DNA from: Agelaius tricolor
Lineage: Eukaryota > Chordata > Aves > Passeriformes > Icteridae
Direction of reading: 5' to 3'
Length of the DNA stretch: 64,000 nt
Assembly (NCBI GenBank): GCA_023055355.1
Contig: JALJCS010000009.1
Coordinates: forward strand, 22,655,001 to 22,719,000
The notes under the pieces: model-generated
The model's database searches: none
What the model was told of the DNA's origin: nothing
The model's input: only the letters and a program-made list of their open reading frames with translations
Shown here: positions 26,137-37,079 of the stretch, piece by piece
Position numbering within the stretch: the stretch's first letter is position 1
How the letters are laid out: each line of letters opens with the position of its first letter
Translations under genes and position numbers: made by a program

Positions 26137-28932
26137 GTGTTGCTAAATGAGCTGTAACTGCTGGATTTAAATGCCAAGAAAACTCCCACAGTATATGCTC
26201 TAATCTGATCACCAGCTATACTAAGAATATGGTTTAAATAATTCAACTCAAAACATGATGCTACATTTAATGAAAAGTAGCTTTCAATTTTATATAAGGA
26301 GTGTTTCTTATGTTTGTTTATTCCTAATTTGATTTTTCAGGGATCTCTATGTCAAGATTACAAATTTAGTCAGCTGCTCAGTCATGCTTTAAGTTAATGT
26401 GCTATGTGCCTTCATGCTCTTTTTGTGATTGAAGCTAGTCAAACTAACTAATTCAAAAATAATTTCTATTTCTAAATTATCTGCAGGCAGACTGGGATTT
26501 CCACTTGTTTTGTTCTCATCTGAAATTGTTCAATGGATTCTTTGTCCAAGCATACCTCATAAACTCCTTGTCACTGACCTGCAGTGGCTGATCCAACCAT
26601 CTCATGTTCCCACTACTGGACCTGGGAGAGTTGTGTGTCTGTCTGTGGGTTGGAGCCCTTGACAGAGAAGGAGGCGGTTTGAAAAAGGTATGTTCTATTA
26701 AGATACACAACTGCAAAACATGAAGAAGCTTATCTTAGAGCTTGTGGAAAATAAACATAGCTAAAAAAAGACAAGATCTTCATGTACCACTGAAGTATAT
26801 CCACGTCTGGGCAATAGCTCATAATAACAGCTTAAATTTCCCAGCTAGCTGATGTGAAAAATTTAAACTGAAACTGCAGGAGTTAATTTAGACTGGGGGC
26901 AGTCTACCTCTACTAGGTGGGCCCTGGCCTGAATGCTGACTTTATAAAATTTTAACCCTATTAAAATGTCCTGTATGATTCAGTTAAACAGTTGAGAAGA
27001 CCTATATCATAACTTGAGCTAACAAAAGCTGGTCTTTTAAGAAGTTTGAACCTGTTGTGTTCCCAGTCAATTTGTGGGGAGACAGTTAACTCTGAAATAA
27101 TGCATAGCCTTTCCCTATATGTCCTAGATTATTTCAGTACTTGTTTTTATTTATTTTGGTTTTGGTAAAACTGTTTTAAAGAATTTGCTCTTAAGACTTA
27201 TAATAAAAAAATGAAGCAATCAATTTAAAGTCACCTTGTTTTGAGAAAAACAGCACTGTCTTTAGGTGGTGGCAATTTTGTGAAAGTTTCTGAGAAATAT
27301 GTGCTTTCCAGCATGGTTTTTGTAGTGTCTGTCACTCATGCTTGAGACCAATAGGTTACATCAATTCTTGCCTCTATCGTTCCTCTAAAGCATTGCAATG
27401 GGAAGTGATTTTGGCTTCTTAGCTGTTTTGTTGTTCCCACAAAATCCAGTGACAAGTCATCAGAATGCCTGTGATGAGATGGTGGAACAGCAGCTTTCTG
27501 CAGTGGCAGGGATGACAGAGTGAGGTGCTAATACAAGTCAGTGATTAATGGGATATAAGAACCCAGATAGATTAGAATGGATTAGGCATGCATATGCTTA
27601 ATTTAAATTTAAACCTTCACAAAAAAAAAAAAAAATCCTGTGTTTTTTTGCCTTGCCAGACACACCAATCTATTCTAACTCTTGGGCTTTCCAGTGTCAG
27701 GGAGCTTTATCTGTAGCCCGACAAAGCAGAGTGTCTGGAACTGAATTCTTTCTTTCTACTGCCTGTTTTATACCTGTCATGGCAGCAGCAAAGACAGAGA
27801 AAGGAACCAGCAGCAGGTTCCAGGGCAGACCTACTACATGTTACGCTGGCGTAGGCAAAGGTGGGATTTACATCACCCAACCCATGTAAGCAGCCACTCC
27901 TGGTCCAGTATTAACCAGCTAAGAATCATCCATGCAGCAGCAGCAGCAGCAGCAGCAGCTCAGTGCCCTACTATGAAAATCAGTGAAAATTCAAGCTGTA
28001 TCACAAATGTACTCACTGTGCCTCATTTCTCCACAATTTAAATGGGGCTGCAATGCTTAGCAGTTTGCAGTTTGTAGGAACCTGTGGTTAGAACTGTAGG
28101 AATCCATGGCTCTGTGTTATCATGCGCTGGGACAACAAGTGATCTCTTCCTTGTAGATTCTTCCAGAGTTTTTCTTTTCCTGTAGAACCTCTAAGACAGT
28201 CCTTTTATGAGCTAGAATTTTCTGTTCTCCTACTAGTTCATACACCCACCTCAACAAAGCTGGTTCCGTGGAAGCACAGTTTAAGCTGCCTCTTCCTTCC
28301 TGAAACAAAATGCTGAGCATCTTTGTATTATTTTTGTGGACATTTTAATTTGAAATACCCTGGGGTTTTATTTTTAAAAAAGTCCCATGCATTTTCTTTT
28401 TTGGTGCCAAATCATGCTCTCCCTTTCCCTCTCAGTTCTTGAATACAGAGTGGCTTTAATGGAATTGCTGAGATAAGGAATGTGGATTAGTGTGTTGCCT
28501 CAAACACAGCTCCTCACATGAGTGAGAGAAGTGTGCTTTGGTCTTCAGACATTTTTCCCTTCCCTGCTTCAAGGTCTTGGCAAACCACTGCTGAGTCAGA
28601 ACCCCTCATCTCCAATATCTCTGATATTGTTTAATTCTGTGAAAACACTGAGGAACCTACTCTGAGAAACCTGGCTCAGTCAGAGATAGAAGCACATCCA
28701 TAAGCACCTTGGCTGGGTATCCTACCATGGCTAATACAGAGGAGTTCATGGATGTGTACGGGGATGACTGCTGGTGGTTCTGTATGGAGACATGGTTCCA
28801 GTATCATGATGCCCTTTGCAGCCTGGAGGGAAGAGGAAAACAAAAGGAAGAGAGAGCTATAGGAGCATTTAGAAGTGAATTAGTTAAAAAGTTCCTCTCC
28901 ATGTGAACCTGTCAATCTTCAGTAGAGGATTA
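26137..28932. other. Non-coding DNA, no gene supported
   Basis: No gene or transposon is recognised. It holds a 14-A run near 27,622 and a (CAG)8 tract at 27,935-27,958. The 65-codon frame at 28,709-28,906 has no recognisable similarity. Confidence 0.5.
27935..27958. repeat. (CAG)8 trinucleotide repeat
   Basis: Eight perfect CAG units follow catg. In the plus-strand frame at 27,838-28,041 they would encode nine alanines, but that frame is short and unsupported, so this is best read as a non-coding microsatellite. Confidence 0.95.
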
Positions 28933-28960
28933 TGCCCACTGGGGTGAGTAAGCCCAGGCG

Positions 28961-28963
28961 TGC

Positions 28964-28996
<33 letters not shown>

Positions 28997-28997
28997 G
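28961..28997. repeat. (CA)n dinucleotide repeat
   Basis: A run of CA units interrupted once (acaaacac) covers about 37 bases. It is an ordinary microsatellite outside any supported gene. Confidence 0.95.
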
Positions 28998-29340
28998 ACT
29001 TTCACATAGTATCACTAAGACCTTGTGGTTAATTATAGCTCTGAATCTGACAGAGAAAAATTAGAGGGGAGAGGGACAGCTGCGGGATCCTGGGGTGTAG
29101 GGTCTGATTTCCAAAGTAATCTGCAGCCCACCAAGGATCTTCACTTTGGAAAAATAAAGTTCAGCCATTTCTAGTCCCTGCCTGCTGCTTTTCCATTGCC
29201 TCATGCGTGCCGTGAGCCTCTGAGCTCCTAGCAGGTTCCCCATAGCAGCAGCCTGGCCCGTGCTAAGCAAGGGTGGCTTGTGCCAATGAAAAATGTACAT
29301 AAGCTGGGGCTTCTCAGATCTCCTTTTCTTTTTACCCTGC

Positions 29341-29355
29341 TTTTTTTTTTTTTTT
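29341..29355. repeat. Poly-T run
   Basis: Fifteen consecutive T follow an uneven pyrimidine stretch. On the minus strand it encodes the lysine run of a 112-codon open frame (29,061-29,399) that I do not accept as a gene. Confidence 0.9.
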
Positions 29356-29647
29356 CCCCTTGCTTGTTGCAGGAGATGAGTCTGTGAGACTAGTGCCAAT
29401 TTCTTTCTTCCTCGGTCTGCAAATCTCTCCTAAACCTGGAACTAAAATAAGGTGGCAAGTTTTAACCTTTTCTGATCACGTCATTTGATGCTTCTAGTGT
29501 CCAGAGCCAGAAACAATCCTGTTGATACCACATTTTAAGGATAATTCAAGGTCTGTGTATCACAGCTGTTTTCCTTTGGAAAATAGGAGACTTCAGGGAG
29601 TCTTGCTGCTTGTCTTGAACCTGCTTGCATGTAATGAACTCATATTA

Positions 29648-29719
29648 CAAAAAAAAACAAAACCAAAACTAAAACCAAACAAAAAAACTCCCAAAACAAA
29701 AACAAAAACAAAAAAAAAA
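29648..29719. repeat. A-rich (CAAAA)n low-complexity tract
   Basis: About 70 bases of caaaa-type units (aaaacaaaaccaaaactaaaac and similar), ending in nine A. It may be the decayed tail of an old insertion, but no body sequence is recognisable upstream. Confidence 0.85.
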
Positions 29720-29949
29720 GGAAGACCCCATAAAGTGGTTGCATCATGAGCTGAAAGGGTGAGTTCAAAGATTACACAAAATGGGGATCACTGTTTAAGG
29801 TTTGTACCTCTGGTCTGGGTTGCAGTGCTTTGAGAGACATTTTAATACACACAGGTAAATAATAGCCCCTCAGAGTTACTAAAGTACAGTCAGGAGCTGG
29901 GATCAGGTCTCCACTACAGGGTCAACAGCACTGTTGGACACAATCATAG

Positions 29950-30110
29950 CTTTTAATGCATCTTGGAAGGACAAAGAAACTCCAATGGACTGGAAATATT
30001 AGCGATGTGCCAATGCTTGAAGAGTATATGTGGCAGGGAATTACAGCCTGCTTAGCTTGACAACAACCTGAGGCAAAATCATGTACTGGCTGATCAGAAG
30101 ATGGAAAATC
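29950..30110 (+). mobile_element. Small fragment of a CR1/L3-type LINE reverse transcriptase
   Basis: The plus-strand frame reads a conserved D-W pair (29,988-29,993), two stops, then GNYSLLSLTT (30,036-30,065) and GKIM shortly after. These are the spaced landmarks of the N-terminal RT region of CR1-like LINEs. In-frame stops show it is dead. It covers the same part of the enzyme as the right half of the 10.3-11.0 kb fragment but on the opposite strand, so it is a separate insertion. Its 3' limit is unclear. Confidence 0.6.
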
Positions 30111-30362
30111 CTACACCACTTAAAGAACTTCTTTAAGTTAGGAATTTCTCATAGCAGATTCTTATTTAGTATTAACATTGTTTACCAGTATTTTCCAAGG
30201 AAGATTAATTTAAAACATCCGTACCAACTTAATGTTGTTGTATTTCCAGATGCATCTTAAATGGGAGTCATCTTCAACATAAGAATAAAGTGCAAACCTC
30301 ACCCAAATGCAGACCCCAGACTCTGCCAGAGCTTGTTAGAAGCTAAGCACAATGCAAAATAC

Positions 30363-30412
30363 TGTGTATCTTTTGAAGTCTATAGAATTTTTTTTTTTTA
30401 ATTTTTAATTGT
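30363..30412. other. A/T-rich low-complexity patch
   Basis: The run aatttttttttttttaatttttaattgtg is simple-sequence DNA. Nothing else is seen between the LINE fragment and the CR1 at 30,505. Confidence 0.5.
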
Positions 30413-30504
30413 GTTTACCCAAATTGTGATTTCCCCATTCACAGCCACTCATTCAGAATACAATCCAACTTCCTTGACTTCCTTTAGGTAACAGATTCAG
30501 TCAG

Positions 30505-30665
30505 GCATAGAATCACAATATTGTTCAGGATGAAAAAGACCTTTGAAAAAGCCAACCCTAAACCTGACACTGCCAAGTATACCCAAAATGATGATCATGA
30601 GTGCCGTATCTACACACCTTTTAAGTTTTTACCGGGATGCTTGCTCAGCCACTGGTTGGCTGAGC
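30505..30665 (-). mobile_element. CR1 LINE 3' fragment, old
   Basis: The segment starts with catagaatcacaatattgtt and continues through gaaaaagacctttgaaaaag, gacactgccaagtatacccaa and gccgtatctacacaccttttaag. This is the reverse complement of the CR1 3' region, in the right order but heavily diverged. The open frame through it (30,521-30,778 +) is a by-product and not a gene. Confidence 0.75.
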
Positions 30666-30934
30666 TGACAGATATCTCCAGGACACAGCTGAAGCAGCTG
30701 AACACATCATTATCAATTCTGTTTCCTTCAACTAAAATTTCAACAGAGCTCAGCTGGCTTAACCCTAACTGGATCTAGCTCAATACAATGTTAATCAGGC
30801 AGGTTAATTAAAATTACCTTTACCAGTCACTGGAGCCATAACAGTCTGAATTTTTCTTCACAAAAAGACCCAAAGAGTTGGTTAGCCAGCTCTCTGGAGT
30901 AGACAATAAACAGCAGCATGGGAACAAAGGTAGA

Positions 30935-31060
30935 TCTGATTGCTCAAAACCTCATCCAGCTGTGTTTTGAAAATCTCCAAGGGTAGAGATCTTAGAAAAG
31001 CCTAAAATGACATTTTTTCTTTCACAAATACCCATTCCCCTTTGGAGAGAACATTTCCCC
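30935..31060 (-). mobile_element. Probable second CR1 fragment
   Basis: The words attgctcaaaacctcatccag and tttgaaaatctccaagggtag resemble, in reverse complement, the CR1 segment just upstream of its 3' end. It may be the continuation of the copy at 30,505 after an internal rearrangement, or a separate insertion. Similarity is modest and limits are estimates. Confidence 0.4.
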
Positions 31061-34059
31061 TTGTGCCGGGCTCCTAAGAATAAAATCCTCTGTATTCATG
31101 TACTGATTTATAGCCTCTTCTGTATTCTGCTGGCTTTGCAAAACAATCCCTTTCCTGTTAACCCATGCATGGGGGCATGGCCCAGGGGGCACAGATACAA
31201 TAACCTAACATCACCACCCACATGGGCTTTGCAGGTCCCACTTGGAGCATACACTCACTCCAGGTCAAAAGTTTTTCTTGCAGCTGGTAATAGCAGGATG
31301 AGAAGCCTTGCTCCAGTTTGGAGTGCACAGCTAGGTGTTGGTGGACGTCACCGATCCCTATAGCTACAACTGCAGCGCAGTCACTGTGACAGCCAGCCAG
31401 TGAGGTGCTTTCACCTCTCAGGAATGCTCTGGGAGTGCCAGATGGAGGCTCTAGTGAAAGGCTCCAGTGAGCCTGAATCTCCACTAACTTACCCCTTTGT
31501 GCTTTGGACAGAAAAACTGCTGAAGGTGTAAGGGCAGCCTGAGCAGAGCAGGGAATCTGGTGCCGTTGGGCTGCTTTGAGCACTGCTGAGCTTCCCACAG
31601 GGACAGAGGGTTACCAGAAAGGCAGGTCTGTGCTGTGTCCCAGGGCAAGTCAGGGCTGTGCACCTCGTCATTGCTACACTGCACTGAGCCATTGCTTTGG
31701 AGGCCTGAGCTAGCAGTCAGTGCTGAGACTAGGTCCAGGGCGCTGACAGACTCTGTAGCCAAAAACTCCTTAAGCACTTGCTGTTTTCTCCATCAGGGCA
31801 GAAATTGCTCCCTGTTTAACTGTTTACACCAAAGCCTAGAAAGAATGTGGTCTCAGAAATGACTGAGTGTTACAACACTGTAATTTTCCCACAGCTCACC
31901 TGCTCTCATTTCTGCTTGCCTTTGTTTCCTTGCCTTCCCCTCAGCTCCTTCATTCTCCTGGTTTACCCACCATCCATTCATTTTCTCTACTTGGTGGGGG
32001 TTTTCTCCTATCCCTCCTTTTAACTCTCTTTCTCTGAACCACTTCTCCTCCCCTCCCCCTGCCCTACATTTTCTGGCAGAGGTTTGGTCTCTGAGTTCAG
32101 TGTTATTCTTCCCTGGAGAAATGACTTAATGCCTTGGCTCTAATGAGCAGTTTGCTAACTGTGAGCCCTTGCTGCTTGGTCTATATGGAGATGTGCATGC
32201 CAGTAATTGGGAGCCCCATTTTTCTTCTGCTTTGCTTTTCTTCTCTCCCACTCCCTTCTTTTCCCCAGTCTCATTTAGCCATATGATGGTTGGAGAGAGC
32301 AGAGTCAGACAACTGGGTAAGACCTTTTGTGTTAGATCACTGCTGTTCATGTGCTCAGGAGAACAAGCTCAACACCTCAGGGAGCACAGACTGCCACACA
32401 AATGAGGCTTGCGAGTGTACGTAAGAATTTTACCCCATGGGGGTGTTTTCCCACTTATTTTGTGAGCAGATTAAGCTGGCCATGGATTGTATATGCTCTG
32501 CAGTGTGGACACTGCTCTGGGTTGCCATCTGCAGAGGCATGTGTCAGCAAAGCCCTGCTTTCCCAGAGCTGTGGTTGGCTGAAGGCAGTCTGTTCACCAA
32601 CAACTTTCCAACATTCCCAGCTCTGACCAATTCCCTTCTACCTCATAAACACAGGATTTCTCCAAGTTTTAAAGGCCCTCGGGTACCCTAACTTGATCTG
32701 TTCCATTCAACCACTTCCTGTAAACAGACATTTATGGTAATTTTAGAGTCCACCAGGGCCTCTTTTATATTCAAAGTGAACCTTTGCTCCCAAATGTCTA
32801 GACTTCGACCTCCTCTCTCCCCAGCTTTCATGGTCAAACTCTGCTGGGCTTCCCACTCCACTCTTTGCCTCTGAAGTGCCTGGCCCAGCCTCTCTGGTTC
32901 TTTCTTGTGGTCTTTGCAGCTGCTGAACACCCTGCTTGCAAGGCATGAGAAGAGACCAGCAGTGGCAGTCAGCAGCACTTCCTTGAGCAAAGCACTCCAC
33001 CAGCAAGAGGCCAACCCTCAGTGCACTGCAGCTCCCCGTAAAACAGAGGCTGAGAACACAGGAGGGACCCTGGTTGCAGCTGGCAGAAAGTGTCAGACTT
33101 TAAAAGTCATCTTAGGGCCTGAAAAAGCTCAAGAACACAATGTTTCCTGATGAAAGGGACACTGGATGCTTCTAAAGTATACCAAACCACAGAATTAGCC
33201 ACATCCTAGGGGTGTCACATTTCTCTTGGATGGCCCTTTAAAGTCACCTCGTGGCTGCTATCCTGCAAGGAAGGGCTTCCTTCTGACTACTTTCTTGGGA
33301 TCCACCAGGACCTAATCCTTGGTGAAACTGCATGTGCACCACCCACGTGGTTGGCCACTGTGGCAGTGCCAGTGCCAGCAGCTATCCACAAGATCTAGCT
33401 GGCCTTTGTGCATGGCTATGTGACATGCCATGGTTGCACCCAAGTCCCTGTTTCGTTGCCTAGCCTGGGAACCACACACAAGAACTTTATTCTGAGTGCA
33501 TTCCCAAGAACTTACATGACTGTGCTCATTATTTTTGTAGTGCACAGCCTGGGCTCTCTGTCTTGAAAGCACAGTTTTTCCTTGTGTCATTCAATCCCAC
33601 ATCCTGCCTTCCAAGTCATAAGCTGATAACAAGACCTAAAGCCCACTGTTAACAGAATGTATAATTAAAAACTTTGTGATTTGACCTGTTGGCTAAGGTA
33701 ACAGTGGTCAGTTAGGGCTACAAAGTCTCTTGCACTCCAACTTGATTCTATAAATTGAGCCAGGAGATTGGTGAGGTTGATCTCAGGAGACAGTCAACAC
33801 TGTTCTTCCAGTGATTTCACATCTGAGGACTACTGGTGCTCAATATCTCAGGCTCTTTGGGAACTGGATCAGGTGGCTTCTGTCCTCCCACAGACATGGC
33901 TCATCACAGGTAATGCCCTCATATCATCATGGATTAATGCATCATTTTCAAGAAGTGGAGGCAGTTTCCATGAACCTTATCTTTCTTTCCCCCTGCCCTT
34001 TGATATTTTTTTTCCACTTTGGCAGGTTGTTAATATCTCTGACATCAGCTTCTAATTGT
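31061..34059. other. Non-coding DNA, no gene supported
   Basis: Higher local GC produces overlapping open frames on both strands (31,158-31,598 -; 32,688-33,014 -; 33,768-34,110 +). None resembles a known protein or has convincing splice context. Pyrimidine-rich stretches occur near 31,890-32,070 and 32,210-32,275. Confidence 0.5.
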
Positions 34060-34620
34060 TTGGACCATTCTTGGCTTTCGTTTTCTACTCAGCAAAGCCT
34101 CAGAGAGTGACAAGCCATGCTGACAATCTGCAATTTAACAGAGCTAAACAGGGATCAGAGTCTGACTAAGCATTCTTCTTTGGATCTTTTTCCACCATTT
34201 CCCACCCATCTGTTATATTTGGAATAATAGCAATTAGTAGTTCATGTCCAAACCCCCGAATTCCCCCTGCAAATGCTTGAACTTGTGACCATGGTTTGGC
34301 ATCAATTTATCAGACCTCACTGCATTAGTAATACCATGTAAAAGAAAATTAGATACAACAGCTGCATAAATTGCAATAGCATAAACTGAGGGTATCTTGT
34401 ATTGTTTAGAATGGGAGTGCAGAACAAGTACACAGTGGTTTTGCAGATAGCACAAATAAACATGTGCTCACTTTTCCCCATGGAACAGTTATTCTTTTGC
34501 TGGGAGAAATGTTTCCTTGCTCTTTTACACATATTAACAGCATGGACTTTTTTTCCCTGTAGTACATTAGGACTCAACACCCTCACACCTTTAAACAAAA
34601 TTTCACCTTGTAAAGAAATC
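34060..34620 (-). pseudogene. Integrase part of the gypsy fossil
   Basis: EILFKGVRVLSPNVLQ (34,557-34,604) matches the start of the gypsy integrase N-terminal region. A cysteine pair in ICAICK (about 34,440-34,457) fits the second half of its zinc-binding H-H-C-C motif. HGITNAVRSDKLMPNHGHKF (34,279-34,338) corresponds to the catalytic-core block containing the second aspartate, though neighbouring residues are mutated. DPCLALLNCRLSAW (34,115-34,156) and, in the next frame, LSEALLSRKRKP (about 34,072-34,110) match the region after the catalytic glutamate. Several stops and frame changes separate the blocks. The functional enzyme would have inserted the element's DNA into chromosomes. Confidence 0.7.
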
Positions 34621-34924
34621 TTACCCTCAAACTGAGGTGGGGGCTGTTCTAACCATTCTCAACTAGTAGTTTGAAGAGTATCTCTAGCTGTAGCTCAGAG
34701 TCCATATTTCATCTGAGACCTACCATGATTTAGATTTTACTTTATTTTGTTTAACTTTATTTTATCTCAAATTTCATCCATGATATCTAGTCCTGAGCTC
34801 TGTTCCATTGTTCTTTTATTTAATGTTCTGAAGCAACTCTGAAACCACCAAATCTTTCCCACATTTGTCTTCAAATTGTACTTAAAAGAGAAAAACATAT
34901 GTATTGAACAGCATGAGAGTTACC

Positions 34925-35400
34925 AGGTCCCGCTCGGCGGTGTTAGGAAGGTTTTATGGTCAGTTCAGCTAACGCTGGCCTCCCATAAATAAAGAAGTGA
35001 AATTTTACACCTGTGGACTGGGGCCAAAGCTGCCTTCTCTATTTGAACATGCTGACGCTCTGTTTTTGTTGGTGTGCGTGACATGCAAGCCACTGGTTTG
35101 CAACTCTGACCACACTGGCATAGGAAAGGCACACTGACAGCCTCCTCAGAGGCATCTGTGGACAACTTGCTTTTGCATTTACTGTTCCAGTCTCCCAGGG
35201 CTTTAGGCTCTTCCATGAACTCTTTCAGCCTCCAATGCTGTTGAAAGTTTGCACTCTGTGTCTTCCAGACCTCCCTCAGTGGTCACTTCCTGCATCCCTT
35301 TCTGAGCTTCATGAGCACATCAGCCTTTACTTTCTCTGAGTCTTCTTCCATTGTAGGCATTCTTGATCTGTCACAGTCTGCCTGAGAGCAACTGGTGCTA
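34925..35400 (-). pseudogene. RNase H part of the gypsy fossil
   Basis: A frame of 83 codons (34,965-35,216) continues upstream through one TGA, reading MPTMEEDSEKVKADVLMK at its far end. It holds the RNase H landmarks KLSTDASEE (the active-site aspartate region, 35,142-35,168) and TERQHVQIEKAAL (35,025-35,063, with the catalytic glutamate region). Directly after its stop, in another frame, TDHKTFLTPP (34,935-34,964) carries the next conserved T-D-H-K block. Spacing between these blocks fits the family. This is the best preserved part of the fossil. Confidence 0.8.
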
Positions 35401-35439
35401 CTTCAAGCAAATGAGTGAGTTGCAAACTTTCCTATGCAC

Positions 35440-35910
35440 TACAGCGGTCCAATGAAACTCTCTGTGGCTTCCTCATCTCTTGGGGCAGGAAAACTGATGG
35501 TTTTCTGACCACCCTGACACCTGTCATCACTTTACCACTTTAAGACCTCTCCCCTCTTCTTTTTTACACAGCAAAAATTTTTATTTGCTTGCAACTTTTT
35601 TTTTCAGTTTTACTCCAGCACCATGCCTCTTAAGATGTCTGAGGACTTCATATTGCTCTTCTGCTGCTTATCCCCAGGTCAAAGTGATGTGCAGGACCAA
35701 TAACCTCCATACTATCCCAAATTCAGCTCACTCTCCTCGTGAAAGATCTGGAATACTAAACTCAGCCCACATCACAGACCGCAGAAATTGTATCTCCTGA
35801 AGAGTGTGTTCAATGAACACAAATATGTGCTTTGTATTTTGAGGTGCTCTTGCCAGAATCCTGCTGTGGCATCTAGCATGGAAAATACTTGGCATCACCT
35901 ATATCCCTCA
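35440..35910 (-). pseudogene. Reverse transcriptase part of the gypsy fossil
   Basis: The catalytic-core landmark MLDATAGFWQ (35,850-35,879) contains the first catalytic aspartate position of Ty3/gypsy RTs. It is followed by a finger/palm stretch spread over three frames with stops near 35,780 and 35,730. The thumb reads EQYEVLRHLKRHGAGVK and a lysine-rich tail (35,596-35,658). After a damaged stretch, PAPRDEEATESFIG and CIGKFATHSFA (35,415-35,489) match the connection between RT and RNase H, with one TAG between them. The second catalytic block (the Y-x-D-D type motif) is not legible. The enzyme would have copied the element's RNA into DNA in a cytoplasmic particle. Confidence 0.75.
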
Positions 35911-36240
35911 ATATTTTTCTCCTTTCAGATATCGGAAAACTTGCCTTTTTACATTTTCAGTACTTTCGAGGAACCACAGTTCCTCAGAAGTGCTAACAAT
36001 TTCACTTGTCACCCCTAATACAATTCTCAGCATGACTAGCACATCCAAGAACTGTTCTAAGTCTCTGTTTTCAGGCAGAATGAGTTTTCCCATTACAGTG
36101 AATCCTGTAACATTGGATACTTGCAGTTCTATTGTTCACTGTGCTGACAGCTTCCCCACCATCTTGAGGATGTTCTCAAACTCTTTCTCAGGGTTTTGCT
36201 CTCTTCCTCCCCCAGTGGAGGCAGTTTTCTGAGAAGACCG

Positions 36241-36863
36241 AAGGTTCGATCCAGCTTTAATTCAATAAGAGCTGCTCTTACCCATTGCACTTTTCAAGAC
36301 TTCAGATTTGTAACATAAAACTATAGTTCATATACATATATACTTTTCAGTGAAGGAAAAGTAACTACATTTCAAGCATCGCCTGTGCAGAGGGAATCTT
36401 TAACAATCAGTGTCCAGTACAAAACATGTCTTATTTATTGGTTGGAAAGTCCATTCATTTTGAGTTACTACAAGAGCAGCCACTGATCCCATGAAACAGC
36501 AATCTCTGTAGCACTACTCCTAACCTCTCCTTGGTGCTGTGGATGCTCTGTTGGAATATGCAGCATTTAACATGCGGTAGGGGATGTTCCCTTTGTAGTT
36601 TTGCATCAAAAGATACTGCAGTGTGCCCTTTGGTAGTTGGTTTTACTTGACTCTGGCTGAACAATGCTCACCTTTCTGCTTCCACTCGTTTTCCCCCCAG
36701 TGTAGTTGAAGTCTCTGCCATGTCTGAAAACTATTTGCTTTGCCATCTCACTTTCAGTAGCTTTTGCTTGCTCACTTAACAAGGGTATTTCCAATCTCTG
36801 AATGGTTGTCTGAATTTTTACAACTAGGAAGGATAGCAAAGCAATTTCAAGGCAGAGACACAA
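36241..36863 (-). other. Possible gag/protease remains upstream of the gypsy pol
   Basis: On the minus strand an 85-codon frame (36,606-36,863) and a 69-codon frame (36,455-36,664) lie where gag and protease would be expected. A piece near 36,250-36,270 reads KLDRT, in the place where a retroviral-type protease active site could be. None of these pieces is legible enough to prove homology. They may be unrelated sequence. Confidence 0.25.
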
Positions 36864-37079
36864 ATGCTTCTAGAAAACACTTTGGAACTAATTTCATGAT
36901 ATGTTGATCTTCCCTGGACTTGGTAATTTATCTCTGGGGAGCTCCAGACTGAACTGTTTAGTCCTTTGTGCAGTGTTCATTGTATTTCCTTATTTCCTGT
37001 CATTTTCTGTGACTGAAATCCATTGCAGTCTTAATTATATTAGCCACTGTTAAGCATATCAAATCATGGAACTTGTTTT

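Larger units (their letters stand above)
34060..36240 (-). mobile_element. Decayed Ty3/gypsy-type retrotransposon pol (RT, RNase H, integrase)
   Basis: Reading the minus strand from right to left gives, in the canonical Ty3/gypsy order, a reverse transcriptase core (MLDATAGFWQ at 35,850-35,879), its thumb (35,596-35,658), the linker after RT (PAPRDEEATESFIG at 35,448-35,489), an RNase H (KLSTDASEE at 35,142-35,168; TERQHVQIEKAAL at 35,025-35,063; TDHK at 34,953-34,964) and an integrase (about 34,070-34,604). Order RT-RNase H-IN with this RNase H and integrase type distinguishes Ty3/gypsy from Ty1/copia and from LINEs. Stops and frame changes occur throughout, so no protein can be made. The N-terminal RT region is shortened. 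LTRs were not found. Ty3/gypsy remains are scarce in bird genomes, so this is an old insertion. Domain assignment is by eye; the right end is uncertain and may extend to 36,863. Confidence 0.8.

Noticed and set aside
28961..28997. Possible CRISPR-like array among short repeats
   Set aside because: The repeats in this window are simple microsatellites without spacers, and the DNA is eukaryotic.
29061..29399. Minus-strand open frame of 112 codons with a basic lysine run
   Set aside because: The lysines come from a T15 tract on the plus strand. The rest has no recognisable similarity.
30521..30778. Plus-strand open frame of 85 codons
   Set aside because: Most of it is antisense CR1 sequence.
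31158..31598. Minus-strand open frame of 146 codons
   Set aside because: Several overlapping frames are open on both strands here because stop codons are scarce in GC-richer DNA. No family is recognised.
32688..33014. Minus-strand open frame of 108 codons with coiled-coil-like EWEAQQ stretch
   Set aside because: It overlaps a similar frame in another register in GC-richer DNA, lacks splice context, and no family is recognised.
36243..36252. tRNA B-box-like word ggttcgatcc
   Set aside because: There is no A box at the right distance upstream and no cloverleaf can be folded around it, so it is not a tRNA or a tRNA-derived SINE that I can support.
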